A stretch of DNA of 64,000 nt from Aquabacterium fontiphilum. Its GTDB lineage: Bacteria; Pseudomonadota; Gammaproteobacteria; Burkholderiales; Burkholderiaceae_C. The translations under genes and the position numbers were made by a program. Every line of letters starts with the position of its first letter. The stretch's first letter is position 1. The notes below the pieces were generated by a model, which worked only from the letters and a program-made list of their open reading frames with translations, was not told where the DNA came from and ran no database searches. The stretch covers positions 124,001-188,000 of the forward strand of contig NZ_JAAAPN010000002.1 of NCBI RefSeq assembly GCF_009909205.1, read 5' to 3'. This document shows, piece by piece, positions 18,349 to 28,329 of the stretch.

Positions 18349-19695
18349 CTAGGCGGGTTTGGTCAACAGGGCGTAGAAGAACGCGTCCCCCCGGTCAGCC
18401 TGGGGGGCGTCGGGGTATTCGACCACAGGGAGCATGTGACCGGGCGCTGCATGGCGCCGGGCCTCTGGGTGGCGTTGCAAAAATGCGTCGATGCGGTCCT
18501 CACCCTCGGCACGGAAGACGGAGCAGGTGCAGTACAGCAGTCGCCCTCCCGGAGTCAGCAGTGGCCACAGGGCGTCCAGCAGCGCGTCTTGCGTGCGCGC
18601 CAGGGCCGCGATGTCGGTCTCGCGACGCAGCCAGCGCACGTCCGGGTGGCGCCGCACGATGCCCGAGGCGCTGCAGGGCGCGTCCAGGAGGATGGCCTCG
18701 AAAGGGCGGCCGTCCCACCAGGTTTCGGGTCGCGCGCCGTCGCCTGTGCTGACCTGAGCGTCAAGCTTCAGGCGTTCGAGTGTGTCGGTGATGCGCTGGG
18801 CTCGCACCCCGTCGATGTCGAGCGCCAGCACGTCCAGATCGGCCAGTTCGAGCAGGTGGGCAGTCTTGCCTCCCGGGGCGGCGCAGGCGTCCAACACCCG
18901 TGCGCCCGCGTGTAGTGGCGGTAGAACGCCCGGCTGAACCAGCAGGGGCGCGGCCTGCTGGGCGGCCCAGTCCTGCACTGACACATCGCCCTGCGCCCAA
19001 CCCGGCAAGGCGTCGACCGGGCAGGGGCGCGGCAGCACGATGGCATCGGCCACGGGCGACGGCAAGTCGGTCCAGCCCGCTTCGCGCAGGCGCTCGGCGT
19101 AAGCCGGAGCAGACTGGTGGCGGCGGTTCACTCGCAGCGTCATCGGCGGCGTGCGCTGGTTCCACGCCAACAGGGCTTCCCAGTGATCGGGCCAGTCCTG
19201 CTGAAGGCGGCGCACCCACCACGCGGGGTGATTGTGTCGACCCGGGTCACGCGAACGGGCCTCGGCGATCAGCGCCTCCTGCTCGCGCAGCACGCGACGC
19301 AATACGGCGTTGACCAGGCCGCTGGCCGGACGCGCCCGGCGCTTGCAGGACTCGACGGCCTGGTCCACCAGGGTGTGCGGGGCGTAGGCGGGGGTGGTCA
19401 GCAGGGCCAGGGCGGTCAGCAGCAGCCCTTCGACCCAGGGGGCGGGCGGGCGCGGCACCAACAGGCGCATCAGCCCTTGCGCTACACCGAGTTCGCGCAT
19501 GACGGTGAAGGACAGGGCCTGCACGCCCGGGCGCAAGCCGGCATCGCAACGGCCCAGTGCGTCCTGCAGCGACTGGCCCTGGCGGACGGCGGCCACCGCG
19601 TCGGCGCAGGCAGCCAACTGGGTGGCGAGCGCAGGCGCGCGGGGTGGCGTGCCCGGCTGGGCCGGGCGGGAGGGGGGAGGGCTGGCGCGCTTCAT
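18349..19695 (-). CDS. rsmB: 16S rRNA (cytosine-967-C5)-methyltransferase
   Basis: A 448-residue protein. The NusB-like RNA-binding domain covers about residues 20-165. The Rossmann methyltransferase domain shows VLDACAAPGGKTAHLLEL (SAM-binding motif I), LALDIDGVRAQRI, ILLDAPCSASGIVRRHPD (motif IV with the PC pair) and LLYCTCSVFRAEGEDRI (motif VI with the catalytic Cys in TCS). It methylates C967 of 16S rRNA using SAM. The start is at 19695, 79 bp downstream of the OlsB-like stop. It is the first gene of the rsmB-DUF4390-ntrY-ntrX series. Confidence 0.95.
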   Translation of the reverse strand: MKRASPPPSRPAQPGTPPRAPALATQLAACADAVAAVRQGQSLQDALGRCDAGLRPGVQALSFTVMRELGVAQGLMRLLVPRPPAPWVEGLLLTALALLTTPAYAPHTLVDQAVESCKRRARPASGLVNAVLRRVLREQEALIAEARSRDPGRHNHPAWWVRRLQQDWPDHWEALLAWNQRTPPMTLRVNRRHQSAPAYAERLREAGWTDLPSPVADAIVLPRPCPVDALPGWAQGDVSVQDWAAQQAAPLLVQPGVLPPLHAGARVLDACAAPGGKTAHLLELADLDVLALDIDGVRAQRITDTLERLKLDAQVSTGDGARPETWWDGRPFEAILLDAPCSASGIVRRHPDVRWLRRETDIAALARTQDALLDALWPLLTPGGRLLYCTCSVFRAEGEDRIDAFLQRHPEARRHAAPGHMLPVVEYPDAPQADRGDAFFYALLTKPA

Positions 19696-19710
19696 GGCGC
19701 GCAGTCTATC

Positions 19711-19761
19711 GGCATCGGCGCACGGACCGCGCGGCGACCGCGGCGGCGCGGCGCCGATGCC
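19711..19761. repeat. 11-bp inverted repeat in the olsB-rsmB gap
   Basis: GGCATCGGCGC (19711-19721) and GCGCCGATGCC (19751-19761) are exact reverse complements, separated by 29 bp of nearly pure GC that can itself fold. They fill most of the gap between the OlsB-like stop and the rsmB start. There is no T-run on either strand, so this is not a standard intrinsic terminator. Confidence 0.6.
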
Positions 19762-19774
19762 GGGCTGCCCTGGG

Positions 19775-20632
19775 TCAGGCGCCCAGGAAATGCCGGCGGT
19801 AGCGTGCCGGCAGGTCGCCGATGCGCATCAGCATCGGCAGATCGGCGGTGTTGAAGTCGGGATCCCAGGCCGGGGCGCCGAGCACCTTGGCGCCACAGCG
19901 CAGGTAGCCCTTGATCAGCGCGGGAGCCTCGACAGGCAGGTGGCGGTCGAGTTCATCGACCGGCAGCGGCAGACGCGGACGCACCTGCACATCGATCGGG
20001 GCCAGGTGGGTGTGGCGCAGCTGTTCCCACAGGCTGGCGGCGGCATGGCCGCCGTCGCGCATGCTTATGCTGGCGCAGCCGATCATGGTGTCCAGTTCAT
20101 TGCGCACCATGAACTCGGCCAGCGCGCCCCACAGCGCCATGATGGCGCCGCCGTGGCGGTGGTCGGGGTGCACGCACGAGCGGCCCAGTTCCACCATCTT
20201 GCTGCGCAACGGGCGCAGGCGGGTCAGGTCGAACTCGGTTTCGCTGTACAGGCCGCCCACGCGCCGTGCTGCGTCTGGCGTCAGCACGCGGTAGGTGCCG
20301 ATCACCTCGCCCGCCTCGCCGTCTTCGCCGTGCAAGCGCACCAGCAGGTGCTCGCAATAAGGATCGAACAGGTCGATGTCGTGGCCGGCGGGACTGCCCG
20401 GCGGCACGCTCAGGCGTGCGCCCATTTCTTCGGCGAAAACCTGGTGCCTCAGGCGCTGCGCAGCGCGAACATCTTCTTCAGTGCGCGCCCAAACGACCTG
20501 AAAGCCCGGCCGTGCGTGGCGGACCTCGGCGGGTGAGCCCGGGTGAAGTGACCTCCGTGCGGCCAGGGTGTCGGCCGATCGCGGGGTGGCCAGTTCGGCC
20601 ATGGGCAGGGTGGGCAGGGGCAGGTCACGCAT
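19775..20632 (-). CDS. olsB: OlsB-like N-acyltransferase (ornithine-lipid type GNAT)
   Basis: A 285-residue protein of the GNAT/hemolysin-like family that includes OlsB, the enzyme that N-acylates ornithine with 3-hydroxyacyl-ACP to make lyso-ornithine lipid. Visible features are VWARTEEDVRAAQRLRHQVF, the substrate region DIDLFDPYCEHLLV, GTYRVLTPDAARRVGGLYSE, and ELGRSCVHPDHRHGGAIMAL, the acyl-CoA/ACP pyrophosphate-binding loop. The C-terminus contains LIKGYLRCGAKVLGAPAWD, typical of the family. The start at 20632 is fixed by GGAGG six to seven bases upstream. A four-unit Pho-box-like array lies upstream, in keeping with ornithine lipids replacing phospholipids when phosphate is scarce. No olsA is visible nearby. 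Confidence 0.82.
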   Translation of the reverse strand: MRDLPLPTLPMAELATPRSADTLAARRSLHPGSPAEVRHARPGFQVVWARTEEDVRAAQRLRHQVFAEEMGARLSVPPGSPAGHDIDLFDPYCEHLLVRLHGEDGEAGEVIGTYRVLTPDAARRVGGLYSETEFDLTRLRPLRSKMVELGRSCVHPDHRHGGAIMALWGALAEFMVRNELDTMIGCASISMRDGGHAAASLWEQLRHTHLAPIDVQVRPRLPLPVDELDRHLPVEAPALIKGYLRCGAKVLGAPAWDPDFNTADLPMLMRIGDLPARYRRHFLGA

Positions 20633-20657
20633 CGGATCCTCCTTCGGGTGTGAAGGC

Positions 20658-20713
20658 AGTGTGGTCCGATGGGGTGACGCTGGCGTGACGGTCGCATGAC
20701 GGTTGCGTGACGC
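20658..20713 (-). promoter_or_regulatory. Pho-box-like array and possible -10 upstream of olsB
   Basis: On the minus strand, four 7-mers GCGTCAC, CCGTCAT, CCGTCAC, GCGTCAC lie at an exact 11-bp period (20713 to 20674). Each is separated by 4 bp and resembles the PhoB unit CTGTCAT. A weak -10 candidate, CACACT (20663-20658), lies 10 bp after the last unit, the spacing seen in PhoB-activated promoters. The orientation favours olsB rather than the divergent ptsI. Confidence 0.5.
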
Positions 20714-20783
20714 TGCGGTCCCCGGCGCACCCCAAGGCAAATCCGGACACCCACGCAGGGCGACGGCTGTTAGCATCCGGCAT

Positions 20784-22586
20784 ATGAGCATCCAGGTCTT
20801 CGGCTTGCCGGTATCGCGTGGTGTGGCCATTGGCCGCGCCGTGCTGGTTGCGTCCAGCCGGGTGGACGTGCCCCACGTCTTTGTCGATCCGCAGGACATC
20901 GACGACGAGGTGGCGCGGCTCGTGAGCGCCCGGGATCATGTCTCAGGCGAATTCGATGCACTCAAGCGCGACCTCCCTGCCGATGCGCCGGCCGAACTGG
21001 CTGCGCTGCTCGATGTCCACCAGATGCTGCTGCAGGACGAGGCGCTGATTGGCGCGGCGGCTGACTGGGTGCGCCAGCGCCACTACAACGCCGAGTGGGC
21101 GTTGTCTGCGCAACTCGAGGTGCTGGCCCGCCAGTTCGACGAGATGGAGGACGCCTACATCCGCGAGCGCAAGGCTGATCTGGAGCAGGTGGTCGAGCGG
21201 CTGTTGCGCCATCTTGCGCAAGGCGACGCAGCCCGCGCCCAGGACCCCCACCGCAACCCACGCGATTTCGGCGGCGAGGAGCCGCTCGTGCTGGTGGCCA
21301 GCGACATCGCACCGGCCGACATGCTGAACTTCAAGCGCAGCGTGTTCACGGGCTTCGTGACCGACGTGGGCGGCAAGACCTCGCACACGGCCATCGTGGC
21401 GCGCAGCATGGACATTCCGGCCGTGGTCGGGGCGCGGCAGGCCAGCAGCCTGATCCGTCAGGACGACTACATCATCGTGGACGGCGATGCCGGGCTGGTG
21501 ATCGTCGATCCGTCGCCCATCGTGCTGGAGGAATACCGCTTCCGCCAGCGCCAGAGTGAGCTGGAGCGCAGCCGGCTGGCTCGCCTGCGCCACACGCCGG
21601 CCGTGACGCTGGACGGTGAGCGCGTCGAGCTGCTGGCCAACATCGAGATGCCCGAAGATGGCCAAGCCGCGCTGGAAGCTGGTGCGGTGGGCGTGGGCCT
21701 GTTCCGCAGCGAATTCCTGTTCATGAACCGCGGCGGCAACCTGCCCGACGAGGAAGAGCAGTACGACGCCTACCGGCGCGCCGTCGAGGCCATGAAGGGC
21801 ATGCCAGTCACGATCCGTACGGTGGACATCGGCGCCGACAAGCCGCTGGAGGGCATGACCTCCAGCGAGCTGCGGCACGAGTCGGTGCTCAACCCGGCTC
21901 TGGGCCTGCGTGCCATTCGTTGGAGCCTGTCGGAGCCCAGCATGTTCCGCCGGCAGCTGCGTGCCCTGTTCCGCGCAGCCCACCACGGGCCGGTCAAGAT
22001 CCTGATTCCGATGCTGGCCAGCCAGCGCGAGATTCGCCAGACGCTGGAAAACATCGCGCACGTGCAGCGCCAGTTGGCCGATTCGGGCAAGCCGTTCGGC
22101 AAGGTCGAGCTTGGGGCCATGATCGAGGTGCCGGCCGCTGCGCTGACGCTGCCCATCTTTCTGCGGCACTTCGATTTCGTGTCCATCGGCACGAATGACC
22201 TGATCCAGTACACGCTGGCCATCGATCGGGCCGACGAAGCCGTTGCCCACCTGTATGACCCGTGGCACCCGGCCGTGCTGCAGCTGATCGCCAGCACCAT
22301 CACGCAGGCTCGCGCTGCCGGCAAAGGCGTGAGCGTGTGTGGCGAGATGGCGGGTGATCCGGCCTTTACCGAACTGTTGCTGGCCATGGGCTTGCGCAGT
22401 TTCTCGATGCACCCGACTCAGGTGGCCTCGGTCAAGCAGCGCGTGCTGCGGGCTGACACCCGGCGGCTGACCGGCCTGTTCGACGAGGTCATGGGATCGG
22501 ACGATCCGGAGCAGGCCTGTGCCGATGCGCTGCGCGCCAGCACCGGCGGCGCGCCTGCGCCGACTCGCGCGCTGTCCATCGCCTGA
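20784..22586 (+). CDS. ptsI: PTS enzyme I (phosphoenolpyruvate-protein phosphotransferase)
   Basis: A 600-residue EI. The N-terminal HPr-binding helical region is followed by the swivelling phosphohistidine domain with GGKTSHTAIVARSMDIPAVV (active His at 201). The C-terminal TIM-barrel shows GLFRSEFLFMNRGG, IRTVDIGADKP, NPALGLRAIRW, IEVPAAAL and the dimer/active-site end VCGEMAGDP. EI takes phosphate from PEP and passes it to HPr. Neither HPr nor an EIIA gene is next to it; upstream is the divergent olsB. The start is at 20784, where the conserved IQVFGLPVSRGVAIG begins. It may serve a regulatory PTS rather than sugar uptake. Confidence 0.95.
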   Translation: MSIQVFGLPVSRGVAIGRAVLVASSRVDVPHVFVDPQDIDDEVARLVSARDHVSGEFDALKRDLPADAPAELAALLDVHQMLLQDEALIGAAADWVRQRHYNAEWALSAQLEVLARQFDEMEDAYIRERKADLEQVVERLLRHLAQGDAARAQDPHRNPRDFGGEEPLVLVASDIAPADMLNFKRSVFTGFVTDVGGKTSHTAIVARSMDIPAVVGARQASSLIRQDDYIIVDGDAGLVIVDPSPIVLEEYRFRQRQSELERSRLARLRHTPAVTLDGERVELLANIEMPEDGQAALEAGAVGVGLFRSEFLFMNRGGNLPDEEEQYDAYRRAVEAMKGMPVTIRTVDIGADKPLEGMTSSELRHESVLNPALGLRAIRWSLSEPSMFRRQLRALFRAAHHGPVKILIPMLASQREIRQTLENIAHVQRQLADSGKPFGKVELGAMIEVPAAALTLPIFLRHFDFVSIGTNDLIQYTLAIDRADEAVAHLYDPWHPAVLQLIASTITQARAAGKGVSVCGEMAGDPAFTELLLAMGLRSFSMHPTQVASVKQRVLRADTRRLTGLFDEVMGSDDPEQACADALRASTGGAPAPTRALSIA

Positions 22587-22598
22587 GCGTGCAGCGAA

Positions 22599-24497
<1,899 letters not shown>

Positions 24498-24622
24498 GTC
24501 GCAATGTGAAAATTTCGCCGAAAGCAGCGCGGGTTGGCCGCCATTGTCGCGCCGAACCGCGGGCTGACCGGTTTCGTCCCCATCGGCTCGGGGGGCTGAC
24601 CACCGAGGTCGAAGCGGCGACA

Positions 24623-26644
24623 ATGCGCGCCATGTGTGCGTGGTGGGCTCTCTCCTTGCCACGGTGGCGACGGGCTGCGCGCGGTGGGGCCTGGTGCATG
24701 GCCGTGCTGTGCTGCTTGTGGCTCGTGGTCACATGGCCGGTGGCTGTGTACGCCCACGTGCATCCCCAGCCGGACGCCAGCGTTCACGCCAGTGCACACC
24801 CCCACGCGCCTGCGCCAGCGGCCCACGGTGCAGCGGCGCTCAGCCCGGCGGTCCGTGTGCCGGTGTCGGGCGTGTCGGTGCTCGGCGAGGCCTGCGTGGT
24901 CGTCGGCGCCGGCGGGCGGCCACCCGATGTCGAGGCTCCGTGGTTGCACACCCGGCTGCCGCATGAGTGGGAGCAGACCCATCCCGGTTATCGCGGCACC
25001 ATGTGGTATCGCTTTCGCGTCCGCCTGGATCAGGTGCCCACGGACACCTGGGCGGTCTATCTGCCACGTGCGGTGATGAATGCCCAGGTATGGGTCAATG
25101 GGGTGGCCATGGCCTACACCGGTTCCATGGTCGAGCCCGTCACGCGCAACTGGTATGTGCCCCTGCTGGTGAACGTCCCGTCGAGCGCGTGGCAGCCGGG
25201 CGAGAACACCATTTACGTGCGCGTGGCCAGCGGCTACGTGAGCCGCCACGGGCTCGCACCCATCGAGATCGGGCCGGCCGCGCTGCTGGCCGAACGGCAG
25301 GGACAGCGTCGATGGGTGCAGGCCGACGGCGTGCTTGTGGCCAATATCGGCCTGTTCGCGCTCGGCATCGTGATGGCCATCGTCTGGCTGCGCGACCGCG
25401 AGCAGCTGCCCACCGGCTACATCAGCGCTGCGGCTCTGATGTGGAGTCTGGGAACGACGGTCATGGTCACGCCCAACCCCCTCACCCCGCTGGTGTTGTG
25501 GGAGAACCTGGCGTTCTTCCTGGTGGCCTGGTCACTCTTGATGATCTGCCTGTACTACCACCGCTATCCGGGTGGGCGGGTGGTGTGGCCCGAGCGCGTG
25601 GCGCAACTGATGATCGTGGTGGCGCCTGCCGCCGCGTTGCTGGCGCCTTCTGCACGCACCATGGGCCTGATCTTTGCGGTGATCTACGTGCTGGCCCTGT
25701 CCGGTTTTGCGCGTGCCGCTGCCCACATCGTGCGCCATCGCATCAAAGATGGGCTGTGGCTGCTGCTGGGCACGGTGCTGATGATCGGAGCGGCCACGCA
25801 CGATGTGGCCATCCAGCTGGGCTGGGCCGCGTTTGATGCCGTCTACGTGCTGCCCTTCATCGCGCCCCTGAACGTGTGCTGCATCTTCATCACCTTGGCT
25901 GGCGACTACAGCCGTTCACGGCGGGCCTTGCGTGAGCTGAACCGCACGCTGACGGCCCGTGTGGCGCAGCGCGAGCGCGAACTGCGTGACAGCTTTGCGC
26001 GCCTGGCGGCCATGGAGCGGGCCCAGGCCGTGTCGGCCGAGCGCAGCCGCATTCTCAAGGACATGCACGACGGCGTTGGCGCCCATTTGAGTTCTGCACT
26101 TCGGCAGCTCCAGTCATCGACCGGCGAGCCGGTTGATTTGCCGCTGGTGACGCAGACGTTGCGCGATTCGCTCGACCAGCTCAAGCTGTCCATCGATGCC
26201 ATGCATCTGCAGCCCGGTGATGTGGTCGGCCTGCTGGCCAGCTTGCGCTTCCGCATGACGCCGCGCCTGAAGGCCGCCGGCATCGAACTGGTGTGGGATG
26301 TGCCCGAGCTGGCCGCCTGGCCGCTGGGTACGCCCCCCGTCCTGCGCCACTTGCAGTACATCCTCTTCGAAGGTCTGTCGAACGTGTTGCAGCATTCGGG
26401 CGCCACGCGGCTGGTGCTGACGGCGAGGCTGGAGGGAGGGTTGCTGGACCTCAGCCTGATCGACAACGGCAGCGGCTTGACGGACGAGCATCCGCGCGGG
26501 CAAGGGCTTCAGAGCATGGTGGGGCGGGCGGCCGTGATCGGTGCGCGTCTGACTTTCCTGCGCCCTGCGCAGGGGGGGCTGGAGCTGAGGTTGACGCTGC
26601 CGTGGCAGGCCAGCGACTGGCGTGGTTTATCCTCGGCGGCATGA
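24623..26644 (+). CDS. NarL-type sensor histidine kinase with jelly-roll sensor and 7TM region
   Basis: About 673 residues. After a hydrophobic signal/anchor and a His/Pro/Ala-rich stretch comes a periplasmic beta-jelly-roll domain (TMWYRFRVRLDQVPTDTWAV through VNGVAMAYTGS, about residues 120-235) resembling 7TMR-DISMED2 sugar-binding-like modules. Seven hydrophobic segments follow to about residue 430. A coiled coil precedes the HisKA_3 domain, with LKDMHDGVGAHLSSAL carrying the phosphorylated His, and a HATPase with EGLSNVLQHSGA and DNGSGL. Its stop overlaps the ATG of the response regulator gene (ATGA), so the two form a coupled pair. The ligand is unknown. The start could also be at 24632. 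Confidence 0.85.
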   Translation: MRAMCAWWALSLPRWRRAARGGAWCMAVLCCLWLVVTWPVAVYAHVHPQPDASVHASAHPHAPAPAAHGAAALSPAVRVPVSGVSVLGEACVVVGAGGRPPDVEAPWLHTRLPHEWEQTHPGYRGTMWYRFRVRLDQVPTDTWAVYLPRAVMNAQVWVNGVAMAYTGSMVEPVTRNWYVPLLVNVPSSAWQPGENTIYVRVASGYVSRHGLAPIEIGPAALLAERQGQRRWVQADGVLVANIGLFALGIVMAIVWLRDREQLPTGYISAAALMWSLGTTVMVTPNPLTPLVLWENLAFFLVAWSLLMICLYYHRYPGGRVVWPERVAQLMIVVAPAAALLAPSARTMGLIFAVIYVLALSGFARAAAHIVRHRIKDGLWLLLGTVLMIGAATHDVAIQLGWAAFDAVYVLPFIAPLNVCCIFITLAGDYSRSRRALRELNRTLTARVAQRERELRDSFARLAAMERAQAVSAERSRILKDMHDGVGAHLSSALRQLQSSTGEPVDLPLVTQTLRDSLDQLKLSIDAMHLQPGDVVGLLASLRFRMTPRLKAAGIELVWDVPELAAWPLGTPPVLRHLQYILFEGLSNVLQHSGATRLVLTARLEGGLLDLSLIDNGSGLTDEHPRGQGLQSMVGRAAVIGARLTFLRPAQGGLELRLTLPWQASDWRGLSSAA

Positions 26645-27366
26645 CGGACGTTTCCGCAAGCGCCTGGCGCGTGGTGGTGGTCGAGGACAATGCGCACACG
26701 CGCCACTTCCTCGAGCAGTGCGTGCTGGCTCATCCGCGACTGCAGTTGGCTGCCTCATTTGGCACCCTGGCGCCGGCGCGTGCCTGGTTTGCAAGGCAGG
26801 GTGCCGATCTGCTGCTGGTCGATCTGGGTCTTCCGGATGGAAGTGGGCTGGATCTGATGCACCTCGTGCGCCGCCATTGGCCAGCCTGCGACATGCTGGT
26901 CGTGTCGATGTTCGGTGACGAAGAGAACGTCGTGGCGAGCATCGAGGCGGGTGCCGTGGGTTACGTGCACAAGGATGACGAGGCGACGGACATCGCCGAG
27001 ACGCTGTTGGCGGTCAAGCGCGGTGCGTCGCCCATCTCGCCCATGATCGCACGCCATCTGCTGCGCCGCATGCAGCCGAGGGCGGGCGACAGCCCGCCGG
27101 CCACGCCCCGCAGCGAGCCGGCGTCCGGTCCATCGGTCCCCGCACTTGGCGTCACGCTCAGTCCGCGCGAACAGGAGGTGCTGGGCTACATCGCGCGGGG
27201 GTTCTCGTACGCCGAGATTGCACGCCAGCAGGGCATCACCGTCCACACGGTGCAGACCTACATCAAGAAGCTCTACGGCAAGCTGGCGGTGCATTCGCGC
27301 AGTGAAGCTGTCTATGAGGCCAGTCGCCTGGGCTTGCTTGGTCAGTTGGGCACCCGCCCGGACTGA
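26641..27366 (+). CDS. LuxR/NarL-family response regulator
   Basis: A 241-residue protein. The receiver domain (about 8-125) has the acidic residues in VVVVEDNAHTRHFL, a phospho-acceptor Asp in LLLVDLGLPDGSGLDL, and Lys in GYVHKDDEATD. A Pro/Ala-rich linker leads to a LuxR-type HTH (LSPREQEVLGYIARGFSYAE, then QGITVHTVQTYIKKLYGKL) at about 175-235. It overlaps the kinase gene by four bases and is its cognate regulator. The target genes are not evident. It ends 6 bp from the convergent gshB. Confidence 0.92.
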   Translation: MTDVSASAWRVVVVEDNAHTRHFLEQCVLAHPRLQLAASFGTLAPARAWFARQGADLLLVDLGLPDGSGLDLMHLVRRHWPACDMLVVSMFGDEENVVASIEAGAVGYVHKDDEATDIAETLLAVKRGASPISPMIARHLLRRMQPRAGDSPPATPRSEPASGPSVPALGVTLSPREQEVLGYIARGFSYAEIARQQGITVHTVQTYIKKLYGKLAVHSRSEAVYEASRLGLLGQLGTRPD

Positions 27367-27372
27367 ACCGGT

Positions 27373-28326
27373 TCAGCTTGCGGCGGCGGCGGCCGCTTCC
27401 AGCGCGTCCACAAATCGCTGCGCCACGTTGAAGCCCGTCTGATCGGTGATCTCCTGGAAACAGGTCGGGCTGGTCACGTTGATTTCGGTCAGCCGGTCGC
27501 CGATGATGTCCAGCCCCACCAGCAGCAGGCCGCGCGCAGCCAGGATGGGGCCGAGGTGCATGGCGATCGCGCGGTCGGCCTCGCCCAGCGGCTGGGCCAC
27601 ACCTTTGCCGCCTGCCGCCAGGTTGCCGCGCACTTCGCCACCCTGCGGGATGCGGGCCAGCGCGTAGGGCACCGGTTCGCCATTGATCAGCAGCACGCGC
27701 TTGTCGCCCTCCGCAATGGCGGGCAGAAAGGCCTGCACCATGATGGTCTGTTGCCCGTCGTGCGTGAGGGTCTCGGCGATGCTGCCCAGGTTCAGCCCGT
27801 CGTCCTTCACGCGGAAGATGCCCATGCCCCCCATGCCATCCAGCGGCTTGAGGATGATGTCGCGATGCTGGTCGTGGAAGGCGCGGATGGCCGCGATCTC
27901 GCGCGTGACCAGCGTGGGCGCGATGTGTTCGGGAAACTCCATGATGGCCAGCTTCTCCGGGTGGGCGCGCAGCGCCTCGGGCCGGTTGAAGACCCGGGCA
28001 CCCTCGCGCTCGGCCTGGGTGAGCAGGTGGGTCGCGTAAAGGTACTCCGCATCGAACGGTGGATCTTTGCGCATCAGCACGGCATCGGTCTGACACAGCG
28101 CCAGTTCGGTGGCGTCCATCTCGTCATACCAGTCGTGCGCGTCGCCTGTCAGCTGGATGCGGCGTGCCCGCGTGCTCACCTGGCTGCCGCGCCGCCAAAC
28201 CAGCTCACGCGGCTCGCAAGCCCACAGTTCGTGGCCCCGGGTGGCCGCCTCGCGCATCATCGCGAAGGTGCTGTCCTTGTGGGTTTTGAAGGTGTCGAGC
28301 GGGTCAGCAATAAAGAGCAGCTTCAT
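27373..28326 (-). CDS. gshB: Glutathione synthetase
   Basis: A 317-residue ATP-grasp enzyme joining gamma-glutamylcysteine and glycine. It starts KLLFIADPLDTFKTHKDSTF, has the family patterns VLMRKDPPFDAEYLYATHLL, FPEHIAPTLVTREIAAIRAF and DIILKPLDGMGGMGIFRV (the ATP-binding Gly-rich loop). It ends with GLLLVGLDIIGDRLTEINVT and SPTCFQEI. The length is typical. It is the last gene of gshA-kup-benE-gshB, with only 3 bp between the benE stop and its ATG. Confidence 0.96.
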   Translation of the reverse strand: MKLLFIADPLDTFKTHKDSTFAMMREAATRGHELWACEPRELVWRRGSQVSTRARRIQLTGDAHDWYDEMDATELALCQTDAVLMRKDPPFDAEYLYATHLLTQAEREGARVFNRPEALRAHPEKLAIMEFPEHIAPTLVTREIAAIRAFHDQHRDIILKPLDGMGGMGIFRVKDDGLNLGSIAETLTHDGQQTIMVQAFLPAIAEGDKRVLLINGEPVPYALARIPQGGEVRGNLAAGGKGVAQPLGEADRAIAMHLGPILAARGLLLVGLDIIGDRLTEINVTSPTCFQEITDQTGFNVAQRFVDALEAAAAAAS

Positions 28327-28329
28327 GGT

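Noticed and set aside
20943-22412. 489-codon antisense frame opposite ptsI
   Set aside because: A shadow frame caused by high GC; the sense frame is a complete Enzyme I.
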